The notes: a model not told the origin generated them from the letters alone. A stretch of 64,000 bases of DNA from Mycobacterium sp. 4858 (GCF_900240975.1 NZ_LT968776.1:1917482-1981481), one strand, 5' to 3'. Counted from the stretch's first letter, positions 8,271-17,813 are shown. Numbers and translations: made by a program.

Positions 8271-11200
8271 ATGATGCGCCTCAGCCGCAGCCTGCGTAAG
8301 TACCGCTGGTTGGTCTTCGGCGGCTGGTTGCTGGCTTTGGTTCCGGCGGTCTATCTGGCCCTGACGCAGTCGGGGAACCTGACCGGCGGCGGTTTTGACG
8401 TGGCCGGTTCGCAGTCGCTGCTCGTGCACGACCAGCTCGAGGAGCTCTACCACGATCAGGGCTCATCCTCGCTGGCGTTAGTCGCAGCCCCCCGCCCGGA
8501 CGCCAGCTATTCCGACATCAACGATGCGGTCGCACTGCTGCGGCGGACCGCCGCCGAGCTACCCGGCGTCTCGGAGGTGCCCAACCCCGCCCAGCGGCCC
8601 CCGCAGCCGGACCGACCGTACGTGCTGTCCCTGCGGCTGGATTCGCGGAACACCAGCGACGTGGCCAAGCAGCTGCGCACCAAGGTCGGCGTCAAGGGTG
8701 ATCAGGCCGGCCAGACCGCGAACGGCCGGGTGCGGTTGTACGTGATCGGGCAGGGCGCGCTGAGCGCCGCGGCGGCGCAGAACACCAAGCACGACATCGC
8801 CGCGGCCGAGCGGTGGAACCTGCCGGTGATCCTGATCGTCCTGCTGGCCGTGTTCGGCTCGCTGGCCGCCGCGGCGATCCCCCTCGCCTTGGGCGTCTGC
8901 ACGGTCGTGGTCACCATGGGCCTGGTCTATCTGCTGTCGGCCTACACGACCATGTCGGTGTTCGTGACGTCGACGGTGTCCATGTTCGGGATCGCGCTCG
9001 CGGTCGACTATTCGCTGTTCATTCTGATGCGGTTCCGTGAGGAGCTGCGCTCCGGCCGCGAGCCGCGGGAAGCCGTCGACGCCGCCATGGCCACCTCGGG
9101 GCTGGCGGTGGTGCTGTCCGGGGCGACCGTCGTCGCCTCGCTCACCGGGATCTACGTGATCAATACCCCGGCGCTGAAATCCATGGCGACCGGAGCGATT
9201 CTGGCTGTCGCCGTCGCGATGCTGACGTCGACCACGTTGACCCCGGCCGCGCTGGCGACGTTCGGCCGGTCGGCCGCCAAGAGGTCGGCCTTGCTGCACT
9301 GGTCGCGGGGGCCCGAGGGCGGCCAGTCCCGGTTCTGGAACCGCTGGATCGGCTGGGTGATGCGGCGGCCGTGGATCTCGGCGCTGGCGGCGGCGCTGGT
9401 GCTGCTGGTCATGGCCGCGCCGGCGTCCTCGATGGTGCTGGGCAACAGCCTGCTGCGCCAGTTCGACTCGGCGCACGAGATCCGTGCCGGAGTGGGCGCC
9501 GCGGCCGAGGCACTGGGCCCCGGCGCGCTGGGCCCGATCCGGGTGCTGGTGACCTTCCCGGACGGCGGCGCCGCCTCCCCCGAACACGGCCAGACCATCG
9601 TCGCGATCCGGCAACGAATGGCGCAGGCGCCCAACATCGTCTCGGTGGCGCCGCCGCAATTCGCCGAAGACAACGGCAGCGCCCTGCTGTCGGCGGTGTT
9701 GTCGGTCGACCCGGAGGACATGCGCGCCCGCGAGACCGTCGGCTGGATGCGCGCGCAGCTGCCCAAGGTGCCCGACCGCGGGACGGCGCGAGTCGACGTC
9801 GGCGGCCCGACCGCGCTGATCAAGGACTTCGACGACCAGGTGTCCAAGACCGAGCCGCTGGTACTGGCGATCGTCGCGCTCATCGCGTTCGTGATGTTGC
9901 TGGTCTCGGTCCACTCGGTGTTCTTGGCGCTGAAGGGCGTCCTGATGACCTTGCTGTCGGTCGCGGCCGCGTACGGCAGCCTGGTGATGGTGTTCCAGTG
10001 GGGCTGGCTGAAGGATCTCGGCTTCGCCCAGATCAGCTCGATCGACAGCACAGTCCCGCCGCTGGTGCTGGCGATGACGTTCGGGTTGTCGATGGACTAC
10101 GAGATCTTCCTGCTGACCCGCATCCGGGAACGCTTCCTGCACTCCGGCAACACCCGCGACGCGGTGGCCTACGGCGTGAGCACCAGCGCCCGCACCATCA
10201 CCAGCGCGGCCCTGATCATGATCGCCGTCTTCGTCGGCTTCGCCTTCGCCGGCATGCCGCTGGTCGCCGAGATCGGCGTGGCGTGTGCGGTGGCGATCGC
10301 GGTGGACGCCACCGTGGTGCGGCTGGTGCTGGTGCCGGCGCTGATGGCGATGTTCGCCCAGTGGAACTGGTGGCTGCCGCCGTGGCTGTCCCGGGTCCTG
10401 CCGTCGGTCGACTTCGACCGGCCGTTGCCCGCGGTCGACCTGGCCGACGTGGTCGTCATCCCCGACGACATATCGGCGCTGACGGCGCCCAACGCCGACC
10501 TGCGGATGGTGATCAAGTCGGCGGCCAAGCTCAAGCACCTCGCGCCCGACGCCATCTGCGTGACCGACCCGCTGGCCTTCACCGGCTGCGGCCGCAACGG
10601 CAGCCAGCGGCAGGGCACCCTGCTGCAGTCGCCCGACCAGGACCGGGGCCGCGATCCCGGCGAGATTCCGCATCAGGTCAACATCGAGGACGAGAAGGCG
10701 GGCGCCGGCGACCGGAAGACCAACGGCCACACCAACGGCGCCTCGGGCGCCAAGAAGCGGGCCGCCGGGCTGACGTCACGCAACGGCATCGCCAAGGCGA
10801 TCGTCGGGACGGACCGTCCCGTCCACCCGGTCACGTTGTGGCGGGGCCGGCTCTCGGTCGCCATCGACGCGCTGGAGAGCGACACCGACGCCGCGGACCG
10901 GCCGGTGTACGAGCGGCTGAGCCCGGTGGAGACCACCCACGTGCAGCTGCCCACGGGAGACCGGTTGCTGGTCCCGACCGGCGCCGAGACGCTGCGCCTC
11001 AAGGGCTACCTCATCATGTGCCGTAACAGCCGCCGCGATTACGCCGACTTTGCCGATATGGTTGAAACGTTGGAGCCCGAGACCGCCGCTGTGGTGCTGT
11101 CCGGAATGGACAGGTACTACTGTTGTCAGTCGCCCAGGCGGCAGTGGATCGCCAGCCAGTTGGTGCGTCGACTCGCTGATCCCGATCCCTGGGATTTCAA

Positions 11201-11300
11201 CGACGAGCAGGGGTCCGACGCCGACGCCCACTCGGACTGGGAGGAGATCAGGCAGCGCTGCCTGTCGGTGGCCGTGGCGATGCTGGAGGAGGCGAGGTGA
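8271..11300 (+). CDS. mmpL11: MmpL11, RND-family lipid exporter
   Basis: Inner-membrane MmpL transporter. In M. tuberculosis MmpL11 exports monomeromycolyl diacylglycerol and mycolate wax esters used in biofilm, and it receives heme from Rv0203. The protein starts MMRLSRSLRKYRW (tandem ATGs at 8271 and 8274). The transport Asp-Tyr pairs are D246-Y247 in ALAVDYSLFILMRFREE and D609-Y610 in GLSMDYEIFLLTRIRER. Residues about 700-1009 form a large cytosolic C-terminal domain, so at 1009 aa it is somewhat longer than the about 966-aa M. tuberculosis protein. It ends in GTGA, overlapping the next gene by 4 nt. Confidence 0.93.
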   Translation: MMRLSRSLRKYRWLVFGGWLLALVPAVYLALTQSGNLTGGGFDVAGSQSLLVHDQLEELYHDQGSSSLALVAAPRPDASYSDINDAVALLRRTAAELPGVSEVPNPAQRPPQPDRPYVLSLRLDSRNTSDVAKQLRTKVGVKGDQAGQTANGRVRLYVIGQGALSAAAAQNTKHDIAAAERWNLPVILIVLLAVFGSLAAAAIPLALGVCTVVVTMGLVYLLSAYTTMSVFVTSTVSMFGIALAVDYSLFILMRFREELRSGREPREAVDAAMATSGLAVVLSGATVVASLTGIYVINTPALKSMATGAILAVAVAMLTSTTLTPAALATFGRSAAKRSALLHWSRGPEGGQSRFWNRWIGWVMRRPWISALAAALVLLVMAAPASSMVLGNSLLRQFDSAHEIRAGVGAAAEALGPGALGPIRVLVTFPDGGAASPEHGQTIVAIRQRMAQAPNIVSVAPPQFAEDNGSALLSAVLSVDPEDMRARETVGWMRAQLPKVPDRGTARVDVGGPTALIKDFDDQVSKTEPLVLAIVALIAFVMLLVSVHSVFLALKGVLMTLLSVAAAYGSLVMVFQWGWLKDLGFAQISSIDSTVPPLVLAMTFGLSMDYEIFLLTRIRERFLHSGNTRDAVAYGVSTSARTITSAALIMIAVFVGFAFAGMPLVAEIGVACAVAIAVDATVVRLVLVPALMAMFAQWNWWLPPWLSRVLPSVDFDRPLPAVDLADVVVIPDDISALTAPNADLRMVIKSAAKLKHLAPDAICVTDPLAFTGCGRNGSQRQGTLLQSPDQDRGRDPGEIPHQVNIEDEKAGAGDRKTNGHTNGASGAKKRAAGLTSRNGIAKAIVGTDRPVHPVTLWRGRLSVAIDALESDTDAADRPVYERLSPVETTHVQLPTGDRLLVPTGAETLRLKGYLIMCRNSRRDYADFADMVETLEPETAAVVLSGMDRYYCCQSPRRQWIASQLVRRLADPDPWDFNDEQGSDADAHSDWEEIRQRCLSVAVAMLEEAR

Positions 11301-11818
11301 CGTTGGCACCTGACCGACGCCCCGCGCCGCCGCAGCGGGCAACCGATCCGCGTGGTCGCGACGCCGCGCCCAACCAGGACCTCGACCAGCCGGTGGAATT
11401 CTGGCCGACCTCCGCCATTCGCGCCGCGCTGCAGGGCGGCGACATCGCCACCTGGAAGCGCATCGCCGCCGCGTTGAAGCGCGATCCGTACGGCCGGACC
11501 GCGCGCCAGGTCGAAGAGGTGCTCGAGGGCACCCGGCCCTACGGCATCTCCAAGGCGCTGTGGGAGGTGCTGGAACGGGCCCGCACCCACCTGGAGGCCA
11601 ACGAACGCGCCGAGGTGGCCCGCCACGTGCGCCTGCTGATCGACCGATCGGGCCTGGCGGAGCGGGAGTTCGCCTCCCGCATCGGGGTGGCCGCCGAGGA
11701 GCTCACCGCCTATCTGGACGGCAGCACCAGCCCGTCGGCCGCGTTGATGATCCGGATGCGGCGACTGTCGGACCGGTTCGTCAAGGTGAAGTCGGCGCGT
11801 TCGGCCGAGTCCAACTGA
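11297..11818 (+). CDS. Small helix-turn-helix protein (Rv0201c-type)
   Basis: A 173-aa protein translationally coupled to mmpL11 (GTGA overlap). The C-terminal third, LIDRSGLAEREFASRIGV... through SPSAALMIRMRRLSD, has the spacing of a Cro/XRE-type helix-turn-helix at about residues 115-165. The N-terminal half holds WPTSAIRAALQGGDIATWKRI, as in mycobacterial orthologues. It may be a DNA-binding partner or regulator associated with mmpL11, but its target is unknown. Confidence 0.75.
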   Translation: MTLAPDRRPAPPQRATDPRGRDAAPNQDLDQPVEFWPTSAIRAALQGGDIATWKRIAAALKRDPYGRTARQVEEVLEGTRPYGISKALWEVLERARTHLEANERAEVARHVRLLIDRSGLAEREFASRIGVAAEELTAYLDGSTSPSAALMIRMRRLSDRFVKVKSARSAESN

Positions 11819-11821
11819 TCG

Positions 11822-12505
11822 TCACCTGATCGGCAGCACGTCCGCCACCAGCCAAGCGTCGTTGTGCTTGGTCAGCGCCACGCGCAGCGCCGGCGCCGAC
11901 TGGCTGGGCGGTTGCCCCGGCGTGTTCTGGGTGACCCGCAGGATCACCGCCACGCTGGCCGCCGACGGCCCCAGGGCCTCGACCCCGGCCGACAGGGTGT
12001 TGGCCTCCGCGGTGACGTTGTGCTGGGCCAGCTCGGCGCTGGACTTCGCGTACTGCTCCTTGAAGGCGGCGGCGTGCTCCGGGACGATCAGCGCCGTCGC
12101 CCGGTCGATGGAGCTGTCCGGTGCTCCCGGGGTGAAGGACGCCATCGCCTCCGCCATCCCCGTGGCAACGCGAACCACGTCGCGGGAGTCGTCCTTGAAT
12201 TGCCGGTCCGACCGCGTCCAGTGGGTGTATCCGGTGACCACCGCGGCCACCAGCGCCGCCGTGCACAGGAAGACGACGGCCAGCCGCAGGCCCGGCGCGT
12301 CGTCGTCGGTTCCGACGCTGACCGAATCGCGGCGCAGCAGCCAGAAATTGACACCGACGCCCTCGACGATCAGCAGCACCAGCACCGAGCACACCGACAC
12401 CCACCACAGCGGCCAGCCGAGCACCAGCCCGATCGCCAGCAATGCCGCGATAGCGGCCAGCGGGGCCAGGATGTCGAACGCGACGAGGCGCCAGATGTTT
12501 CTCAT
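11822..12505 (-). CDS. Membrane-anchored Mce-associated protein (Rv0200/OmamB-type)
   Basis: A 227-aa protein with three predicted membrane helices (residues about 8-27, 32-54 and 75-95) and a C-terminal extracytoplasmic domain of the mycobacterial Mce-associated (Mam/NTF2-like) kind: DRQFKDDSRDVVRVATGMAEAMASF... ending NDAWLVADVLPIR. The start at ATG 12505 overlaps the stop of the upstream gene by 4 nt, so the pair is co-translated. Orphaned Mam proteins are encoded away from mce operons and support Mce transporters. Confidence 0.8.
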   Translation of the reverse strand: MRNIWRLVAFDILAPLAAIAALLAIGLVLGWPLWWVSVCSVLVLLIVEGVGVNFWLLRRDSVSVGTDDDAPGLRLAVVFLCTAALVAAVVTGYTHWTRSDRQFKDDSRDVVRVATGMAEAMASFTPGAPDSSIDRATALIVPEHAAAFKEQYAKSSAELAQHNVTAEANTLSAGVEALGPSAASVAVILRVTQNTPGQPPSQSAPALRVALTKHNDAWLVADVLPIR

Positions 12506-13161
12506 CGGATCGACTCCAGACCCGAGATCATCAGCTTGCCGTCCACGTTGCACACGTCGAGCCGCAGATTCCAGTGCACCGTCTGCGGTTTGGCGCCGGC
12601 GTTCTCGCTGACCGACGTCGCGACCAGCAGCACCGAGTCCATCCGGCTCGCGAACGGCGGCAACTTGGTCGTCACCACGGGCCTCGCTACACCGGGCTGG
12701 GTGTCCAGGTCGCGGTGGACGGTCTCGACGGCCACCGCATCGATCCGGCCGACGCTCTTGGACTGCAGCTTCCCCACCACCTGGCGGTACGGCTGCATGG
12801 CGGCGTCGAAGTCGGTGTTGAGTTCGCCAACCGTCCCGTCGTGCAGTCGCTGCAGGCTGCTGTCGACGTTGCCGCTGTTCATGTTGATCAGCACACCCGT
12901 CCAGTCCGCGGCGGTCTGCATGACGCGGGTGAGGTAACGGCGTTCGGCGGTGTCGTCGCGGTGCCCCGACCACAGGAAGAACCCGAAGACGATCGCCGCC
13001 ACCGACAGCGCACCCAGCACGGCCGACGCGATGCCGTAGGGGGAGAACATCGGGCCGCCCGCGGTGTCGGGCTCGTCGGAGTCCTCGTCGAGGGCGTCGT
13101 CGGGGCCGGCGACTTCCGCCTCTTCCGGGGTCGTTGGCTCGGTGGGCTGGCCGTCGGACAT
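12502..13161 (-). CDS. Orphaned Mce-associated membrane protein (Rv0199/OmamA-type)
   Basis: A 219-aa protein with an acidic Pro/Glu/Asp-rich cytosolic N-terminus (about 1-40), a single membrane helix (about 45-67, SAVLGALSVAAIVFGFFLW) and an extracytoplasmic Mam domain with the usual RYLTRVMQTAADWTGVLINMN segment. In M. tuberculosis the orthologue OmamA is needed for stability of Mce1 and Mce4 transporters and for cholesterol use. The mce1 operon encoding its likely partner is about 25 kb away in this same window. It is adjacent to the OmamB-type gene with an ATGA overlap. Confidence 0.85.
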   Translation of the reverse strand: MSDGQPTEPTTPEEAEVAGPDDALDEDSDEPDTAGGPMFSPYGIASAVLGALSVAAIVFGFFLWSGHRDDTAERRYLTRVMQTAADWTGVLINMNSGNVDSSLQRLHDGTVGELNTDFDAAMQPYRQVVGKLQSKSVGRIDAVAVETVHRDLDTQPGVARPVVTTKLPPFASRMDSVLLVATSVSENAGAKPQTVHWNLRLDVCNVDGKLMISGLESIR

Positions 13162-13202
13162 GGCCCGATCGTTGCATCCGACAAAGATGGAAGGATGGCG
13201 GG

Positions 13203-15188
13203 GTGACTGTAGAGGCCATTCGCTCGGGCATCGACCTGAGCCACGTCGACGCCGAGACCCGCCCCCAAGACGACCTGTTCGGCCATGTCAACGGCCGCTG
13301 GCTGGCCGAATACGACATCCCGGCGGACCGGGCGACCGACGGCGCGTTTCGCCACCTGTTCGACCGCGCCGAAGAGCAGGTGCGCGACCTGATCATCGAG
13401 GCCAGCGAGACGGGCGCCGCGCGGGGCAGCGACGAGCAACGCATCGGCGACCTGTACGCCAGCTTCCTGGACGAGGCCGCCATCGAGCGCCGCGGCCTGC
13501 GGCCCCTGCTCGACGAGCTGGCCACCATCGACGCGGCCGCCGACACGGACGCCTTGGCCGCGGCGATGGGTGCGCTGCAGCGCACCGGGGTGGGCGGTGG
13601 CGTCGCGCTCTACATCGACACCGACGCCAAGAACTCGGCCCGGTATCTGGTGCACTTCACCCAGTCCGGCATCGGGTTGCCCGACGAGTCCTACTTCCGC
13701 GATGAACAGCACGCCGAGGTGCTCGCGGCCTACCCCGGCCACATTGCTCGGATGTTCGGGCTGGTGTACGGCGGCCCGTCCGAAGCGCACGCCGAAACCG
13801 CGGCCCGCATCGTCGCGCTGGAGGGCAAGCTGGCGGCCGCGCACTGGGATGTGGTCAAGCGCCGCGACGCCGACCTCAGCTACAACCTGCGGACCTTCGC
13901 GGATCTGCAGGCCGAGGGCAAGGGCTTCGACTGGGGCGGCTGGGTGAACGCGTTGGGCGGCACACCGCAGGAGTTGGCGGAAGTCGTTGTGCGCCAACCC
14001 GATTACCTCACCGCGTTTGCCACCCTGTGGGTCGGCGGCGACCTGGCGGATTGGAAGGATTGGGCCCGGTGGCGGTTGATCCGCGCCCGCGCTGCCTGGC
14101 TGACCGACGAGCTGGTCGCGGCGGACTTCGACTTCTACGGCCGCCTGCTCACCGGGGCCGAGCAGATCCGGGAACGCTGGAAGCGGGCGGTGTCGCTGGT
14201 GGAGAGCCTGATGGGCGACGCGGTGGGAAAGCTCTACGTGCAGCGGTATTTCCCGCCGGACGCCAAGGCCCGCATCGACGCGCTGGTCGACAACCTGAAG
14301 GCCGCGTACCGCCAGTCCATCAACGAGCTGGAGTGGATGACGCCGCAGACCCGGGAACGGGCGCTGGCCAAGCTGGACAAGTTCGTCGCCAAAGTCGGCT
14401 ACCCGGCGAAGTGGCGTGACTACTCCAAGCTGGAGATCGACCGCGACGACCTCTACGGCAACTTCCAGCGCGGCTACGCCGTCAACCACGACCGCGAGCT
14501 GGCCAAGCTGGGCGGGCCGGTCGACAAGGACGAATGGTTCATGACGCCCCAGACGGTCAACGCCTACTACAACCCCGGGATGAACGAAATCGTCTTTCCC
14601 GCAGCCATTCTGCAGCCGCCGTTCTTCGACCCCGAGGCCGACGACGCCGCCAACTATGGCGGGATCGGCGCGGTGATCGGGCACGAGATCGGGCACGGCT
14701 TCGACGACCAGGGTGCCAAGTACGACGGCGATGGCAACCTGGTGGACTGGTGGACCGACGCCGACCGCACCGAATTCGGCGCCCGCACCAAGGCTCTCAT
14801 CGAGCAGTACGACGCATACAACCCCCGCGCGTTGGGCGAGGGCCACCACGTGAACGGCGCGTTCACCGTCGGGGAGAACATCGGCGACCTGGGCGGGTTG
14901 TCGATCGCCCTGCTGGCCTACCAGCTGTCGCTCAACGGCCGGCCCGCACCCGTCATCGACGGCCTCACCGGCGTGCAGCGCGTGTTCTACGGCTGGGCCC
15001 AGGTGTGGCGCACCAAATCCCGTCAGGCGGAGGCGATCCGGCGATTGGCCACCGATCCCCATTCCCCGCCCGAGTTCCGCTGCAACGGCGTCATCCGCAA
15101 CATGGACGCCTTCTACGACGCCTTCGAGGTGTCCGAGGACGACGCCTTGTTCCTCGAACCGCAGCGCCGGGTCAGGATCTGGAACTGA
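13203..15188 (+). CDS. zmp1: Zmp1, M13-family zinc metalloprotease
   Basis: A neprilysin-like M13 endopeptidase (661 aa; M. tuberculosis Zmp1 has 663). The orthologue is exported and has been implicated in modulating inflammasome activation and phagosome maturation. The catalytic motif HEIGH is at H494-E495-H498, and the third zinc ligand is E558 in GENIGDLGG. The substrate-binding VNAYYNPGMNEIVFPA segment precedes HExxH, as in M13 enzymes. The GTG at 13203 gives MTVEAIRSGIDLSHVDAETRPQDDLFGHVNGRW, the standard N-terminus. The longer open frame upstream overlaps the divergent omamA. No signal peptide is seen. Confidence 0.93.
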   Translation: MTVEAIRSGIDLSHVDAETRPQDDLFGHVNGRWLAEYDIPADRATDGAFRHLFDRAEEQVRDLIIEASETGAARGSDEQRIGDLYASFLDEAAIERRGLRPLLDELATIDAAADTDALAAAMGALQRTGVGGGVALYIDTDAKNSARYLVHFTQSGIGLPDESYFRDEQHAEVLAAYPGHIARMFGLVYGGPSEAHAETAARIVALEGKLAAAHWDVVKRRDADLSYNLRTFADLQAEGKGFDWGGWVNALGGTPQELAEVVVRQPDYLTAFATLWVGGDLADWKDWARWRLIRARAAWLTDELVAADFDFYGRLLTGAEQIRERWKRAVSLVESLMGDAVGKLYVQRYFPPDAKARIDALVDNLKAAYRQSINELEWMTPQTRERALAKLDKFVAKVGYPAKWRDYSKLEIDRDDLYGNFQRGYAVNHDRELAKLGGPVDKDEWFMTPQTVNAYYNPGMNEIVFPAAILQPPFFDPEADDAANYGGIGAVIGHEIGHGFDDQGAKYDGDGNLVDWWTDADRTEFGARTKALIEQYDAYNPRALGEGHHVNGAFTVGENIGDLGGLSIALLAYQLSLNGRPAPVIDGLTGVQRVFYGWAQVWRTKSRQAEAIRRLATDPHSPPEFRCNGVIRNMDAFYDAFEVSEDDALFLEPQRRVRIWN

Positions 15189-15458
15189 CGGCTACGTCCA
15201 CCGGCTCGATCCTGGCGGGCACGTGCTTGTGCCACGGCGTGCCCGCGTAAGGGTCACGCCCCATTGGGTCGAGGTGAGCGCGTTGGGGGCGACGCCCGCA
15301 ACCAGGGTATGCCCGTCGCCGTCGACATAGTCGAGCCCAAACCCAGTTGGGCAGGGCTGCATGTCCGGCCAGCATGGTCTCGGTGATCTCGACGGTGGCC
15401 TCGGCGCTTCCGGCCGCGGTGCTGATGCGGGCCCGGCATCCCTCGACGAGTCCCAGGG
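15172..15458 (-). pseudogene. Decayed 3' end of a molybdopterin oxidoreductase (Rv0197-type), frameshifted
   Basis: On the minus strand three reading frames, read in sequence, give one recognisable C-terminus. LGLVEGCRARISTAAGSA...TETMLAGHAALPN comes first (near 15450-15355). A shift then gives GFGLDYVDGDGHTRVAGVAPNALTSTQW. A second shift gives RDPYAGTPWHKHVPARIEPV and a stop at 15172. This is typical of the molydopterin-dinucleotide-binding C-terminal domain of formate dehydrogenase/nitrate reductase-type enzymes. In M. tuberculosis Rv0197 sits in this position and orientation next to zmp1 (Rv0198c). The rest of the gene and Rv0193c-Rv0196 equivalents are absent, so this looks like a deletion scar. 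It overlaps the zmp1 3' end by 17 nt. Confidence 0.75.
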
Positions 15459-16329
15459 CTAGTTCATCCAGTCGGCGGAGCCGTCGTTCTTCTTGTAGTT
15501 GCCGCCGCTGGAGTTCTTTACGACGATCGGGTCGCCCGGACCGAAGTTGTCGAAGAACCACTTGGCGTTGGCGGGGCTGATGTTGATGCAGCCGTGGCTG
15601 ACGTCGCGCTTGCCCTGATCGTCCACCGACCAGGGCGCGCTGTGCACGTAGTCGCCGACGTTGTCGAAGCGGACCGCGTCCTCCACCGTCACCTTGTAGC
15701 CGTAGGTCGAGTTGACCGGAACCCCATAGGTCGAGGAGTCCATCACCACCGACGCCTTCTTGTCCTGCACGTAGTAGGTGCCGTTGGGGGTCTGGTGGTT
15801 ACCGGACGTCATCCCCATCGACATCGGGAAGGTCTTCTCCACGGTGCCGTTACGGGTGATGGTCAACTGGTGGGTGGAGTCGTCGGCCGTGGCGATCAGC
15901 GTGTCGCCGGTCTGGAAGTTGGTCACGGTGCCGCCGGCGTCGACGGTCACCGCGGTGTGCGCGGGCCAGAAATTGATTGGGCGCCAGCGCAGCTGGGTCG
16001 GCGTCATCCAGTAGAACTTGCCCGGGACCGGCGGGACCGACGAGACGTGCACGGCGGCGATCGCGGCGCCGGCGTCGTCCACGGGTCCGGGGAAGTTGAT
16101 GATGATCGGCTGGCCCACCCCCACGGTCGAGCCGCCCTTGGGCACGAAAGAGGGCGGCCCGAACGGCGCCGTGCCGGTGAACGGGGTGGGGTTCTGCCCG
16201 TCGGCCGAGGCCGCCGCCGGCTGCGCCCACCGCCGAAGCCGCGCTCAACACCAGCGCCAGCCCCGTCACAGAAGCCAATCCGGCTGCGGTCAGGGCGGCC
16301 GAAAGCCTCCCTCGCGTCCAGCCCGACAT
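15459..16329 (-). CDS. L,D-transpeptidase (YkuD domain, Rv0192-type) with an apparent frameshift after the signal peptide
   Basis: A periplasmic peptidoglycan 3-3 crosslinking enzyme. The C-terminal YkuD domain has the catalytic motif SHGCINIS. Before it is an Ig-like domain ([20 protein letters not shown] ... [14 protein letters not shown]). The N-terminus [20 protein letters not shown]...[10 protein letters not shown] (signal peptide; ATG 16329 with GGAGGG upstream) is in one frame. The mature part ([28 protein letters not shown]...) continues in another, with the switch within about 16210-16240 in a GC-rich (GCC/GGC) run. Joined, the protein would be about 289 aa and look normal. Either it is a one-base sequencing or assembly error or the gene is inactive. 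The GTG at 16145 alone would lack the export signal. Confidence 0.8.
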
Positions 16330-16447
16330 ATGCATCCCTCCACGCTCGAGTTCCTGACACAGTGTGGCACAGGGGGCACGCCAGCTAACAAATTCGACGC
16401 CGCGCGGCGGCCGGTTGCACCGGCATTTGCGCCGTTGAACTGCCCAG

Positions 16448-17680
16448 CTATGAATCGCGTGAGCTTGTCGGCGCAACGTCGAACGCGTGACGGTTGGCCG
16501 CCGTGCCGACCAGCGCCAACGCCATCAAGCCGGCCGACGCGGCCAGCATGAGGACGACGTTGCGTTCATAGAGCAGGCCGCCCGCCAGCGCGCCCGCCAT
16601 GATGCCCACCTGGAACGCCGTCACGTACAGCCCCGACGCCCCGTCGGGATCGTCGGCCCCGCTGCGCATCGCCGCGGACTGCATCATCGGCGAGACCGCG
16701 GTGGCCATCGCTCCCCAGAGCACGATCGCGGCCGTCCCGATCAGGGCCGCCACGGCGGCGGGCCGGCCCCCCAGCGCCAGCGCGGTCAGCACGACGAACG
16801 CGGCCGTCAAACCGGCCATGCATCCGATGATCGCGCCCTTGGGCCGACGGTCGAGGGGCCGCGCCACCAGGCCGACAGCCAGCACCCCCGCGGCGCCGTA
16901 GGCGGCCAGCACCCACGCCAGGTTCGGGCCGCGCACACCGACGACTTCCCGGATGATCTCCACGATGTAGGTGTAGGAGACAAAGTGGCCGGTCACGCCG
17001 ACCATGGTGATGATGCTGACGATGATCAGCCGGCGGTTGCGGTGGTGCCGCGACCGCGGGCCAACACACTTGAGCTGGTCCTCGGTGAGCACCATCTCCG
17101 GCAGCATCACCCGGGCCGCCACCGTGACGACGGCGGCCGCCACGGTCACGCACACCACCGCCACGCGCCAGCCCCACATCAGGCTCATGGCCGCGGTCAG
17201 CGGGCTTCCGACCACCAGGGCGAGGCTCGTTCCGACGTAGATCGACATCGTCGCGCGGCCGGCGTGGCTCGGCGGCACCAAGCGGGTGGCGATCGGGGCG
17301 ATGACCGACCACAGCAGGCCGTGGGTGATCGCGCAGAGCACCCGGCCGGCGGCCAGCACCGCGAAGGTGGGCGCCACGGCCGAGATCAGCTGCGAGACGG
17401 TCAGGCAGGTCAGGCTCGCCACCAGCACCCGGCGGCGCGGCAGATGGGCGGTCCAGCGCACCAGCGGGATGGTGGTCAGGGCGGCCACCAGGGCGTACCA
17501 GGACAGCAGCGTGCCCACCACGACCAGGCTGACGTGCAGGTTGCGGGCGATGGCCGGCAAAGCGCCGACGGGCAGGATCTCGGCGGTGACATAGGTGAAG
17601 GCCGCGGCGGCCAGCACAACGAGCTGAGCCGCGATCCGTGGGGTCCACGTTCGCGCGGCAGCATTCGTTTCGGCAGTCAT
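16448..17680 (-). CDS. MFS exporter (Rv0191-type, DHA1 family)
   Basis: A 410-aa, 12-helix major facilitator of the AraJ/CmlA-like drug or sugar exporter group. N-terminal TAEILPVGALPAIARNLHVS at about 25-45 and the loop WTAHLPRRRVLV match the family. The ATG at 17678-17680 (MTAETNAAARTWTPRIAAQL) agrees in length with Rv0191 (413 aa). A longer frame extends upstream with no better start. It lies downstream of ricR on the same strand (133-nt gap), as in M. tuberculosis. The substrate is not evident, and control by RicR is possible but no separate operator is seen. Confidence 0.85.
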   Translation of the reverse strand: MTAETNAAARTWTPRIAAQLVVLAAAAFTYVTAEILPVGALPAIARNLHVSLVVVGTLLSWYALVAALTTIPLVRWTAHLPRRRVLVASLTCLTVSQLISAVAPTFAVLAAGRVLCAITHGLLWSVIAPIATRLVPPSHAGRATMSIYVGTSLALVVGSPLTAAMSLMWGWRVAVVCVTVAAAVVTVAARVMLPEMVLTEDQLKCVGPRSRHHRNRRLIIVSIITMVGVTGHFVSYTYIVEIIREVVGVRGPNLAWVLAAYGAAGVLAVGLVARPLDRRPKGAIIGCMAGLTAAFVVLTALALGGRPAAVAALIGTAAIVLWGAMATAVSPMMQSAAMRSGADDPDGASGLYVTAFQVGIMAGALAGGLLYERNVVLMLAASAGLMALALVGTAANRHAFDVAPTSSRDS

Positions 17681-17813
17681 GGCGTCGGTATCGGCCGGGC
17701 TACCCAATTCTTGGGTTGTCGCGCCTAATGCGATCACACTGCCTTACCGTACGGACCGCAACTGCGGCTCCCCCCTTGTCAGGGCCGGAACGCAGGTCTC
17801 AACTAGGTACCAA

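Noticed and set aside
11822-13585. Long minus-strand frame joining the OmamB-type gene to upstream sequence (587 aa)
   Set aside because: Only the part from ATG 12505 onward is conserved. The rest lies over omamA and zmp1 in the wrong frame.
12888-15062. 724-aa minus-strand frame opposite zmp1
   Set aside because: Shadow of the M13 protease. No recognisable motif, and repetitive Val/Gly/Asp/Arg composition.
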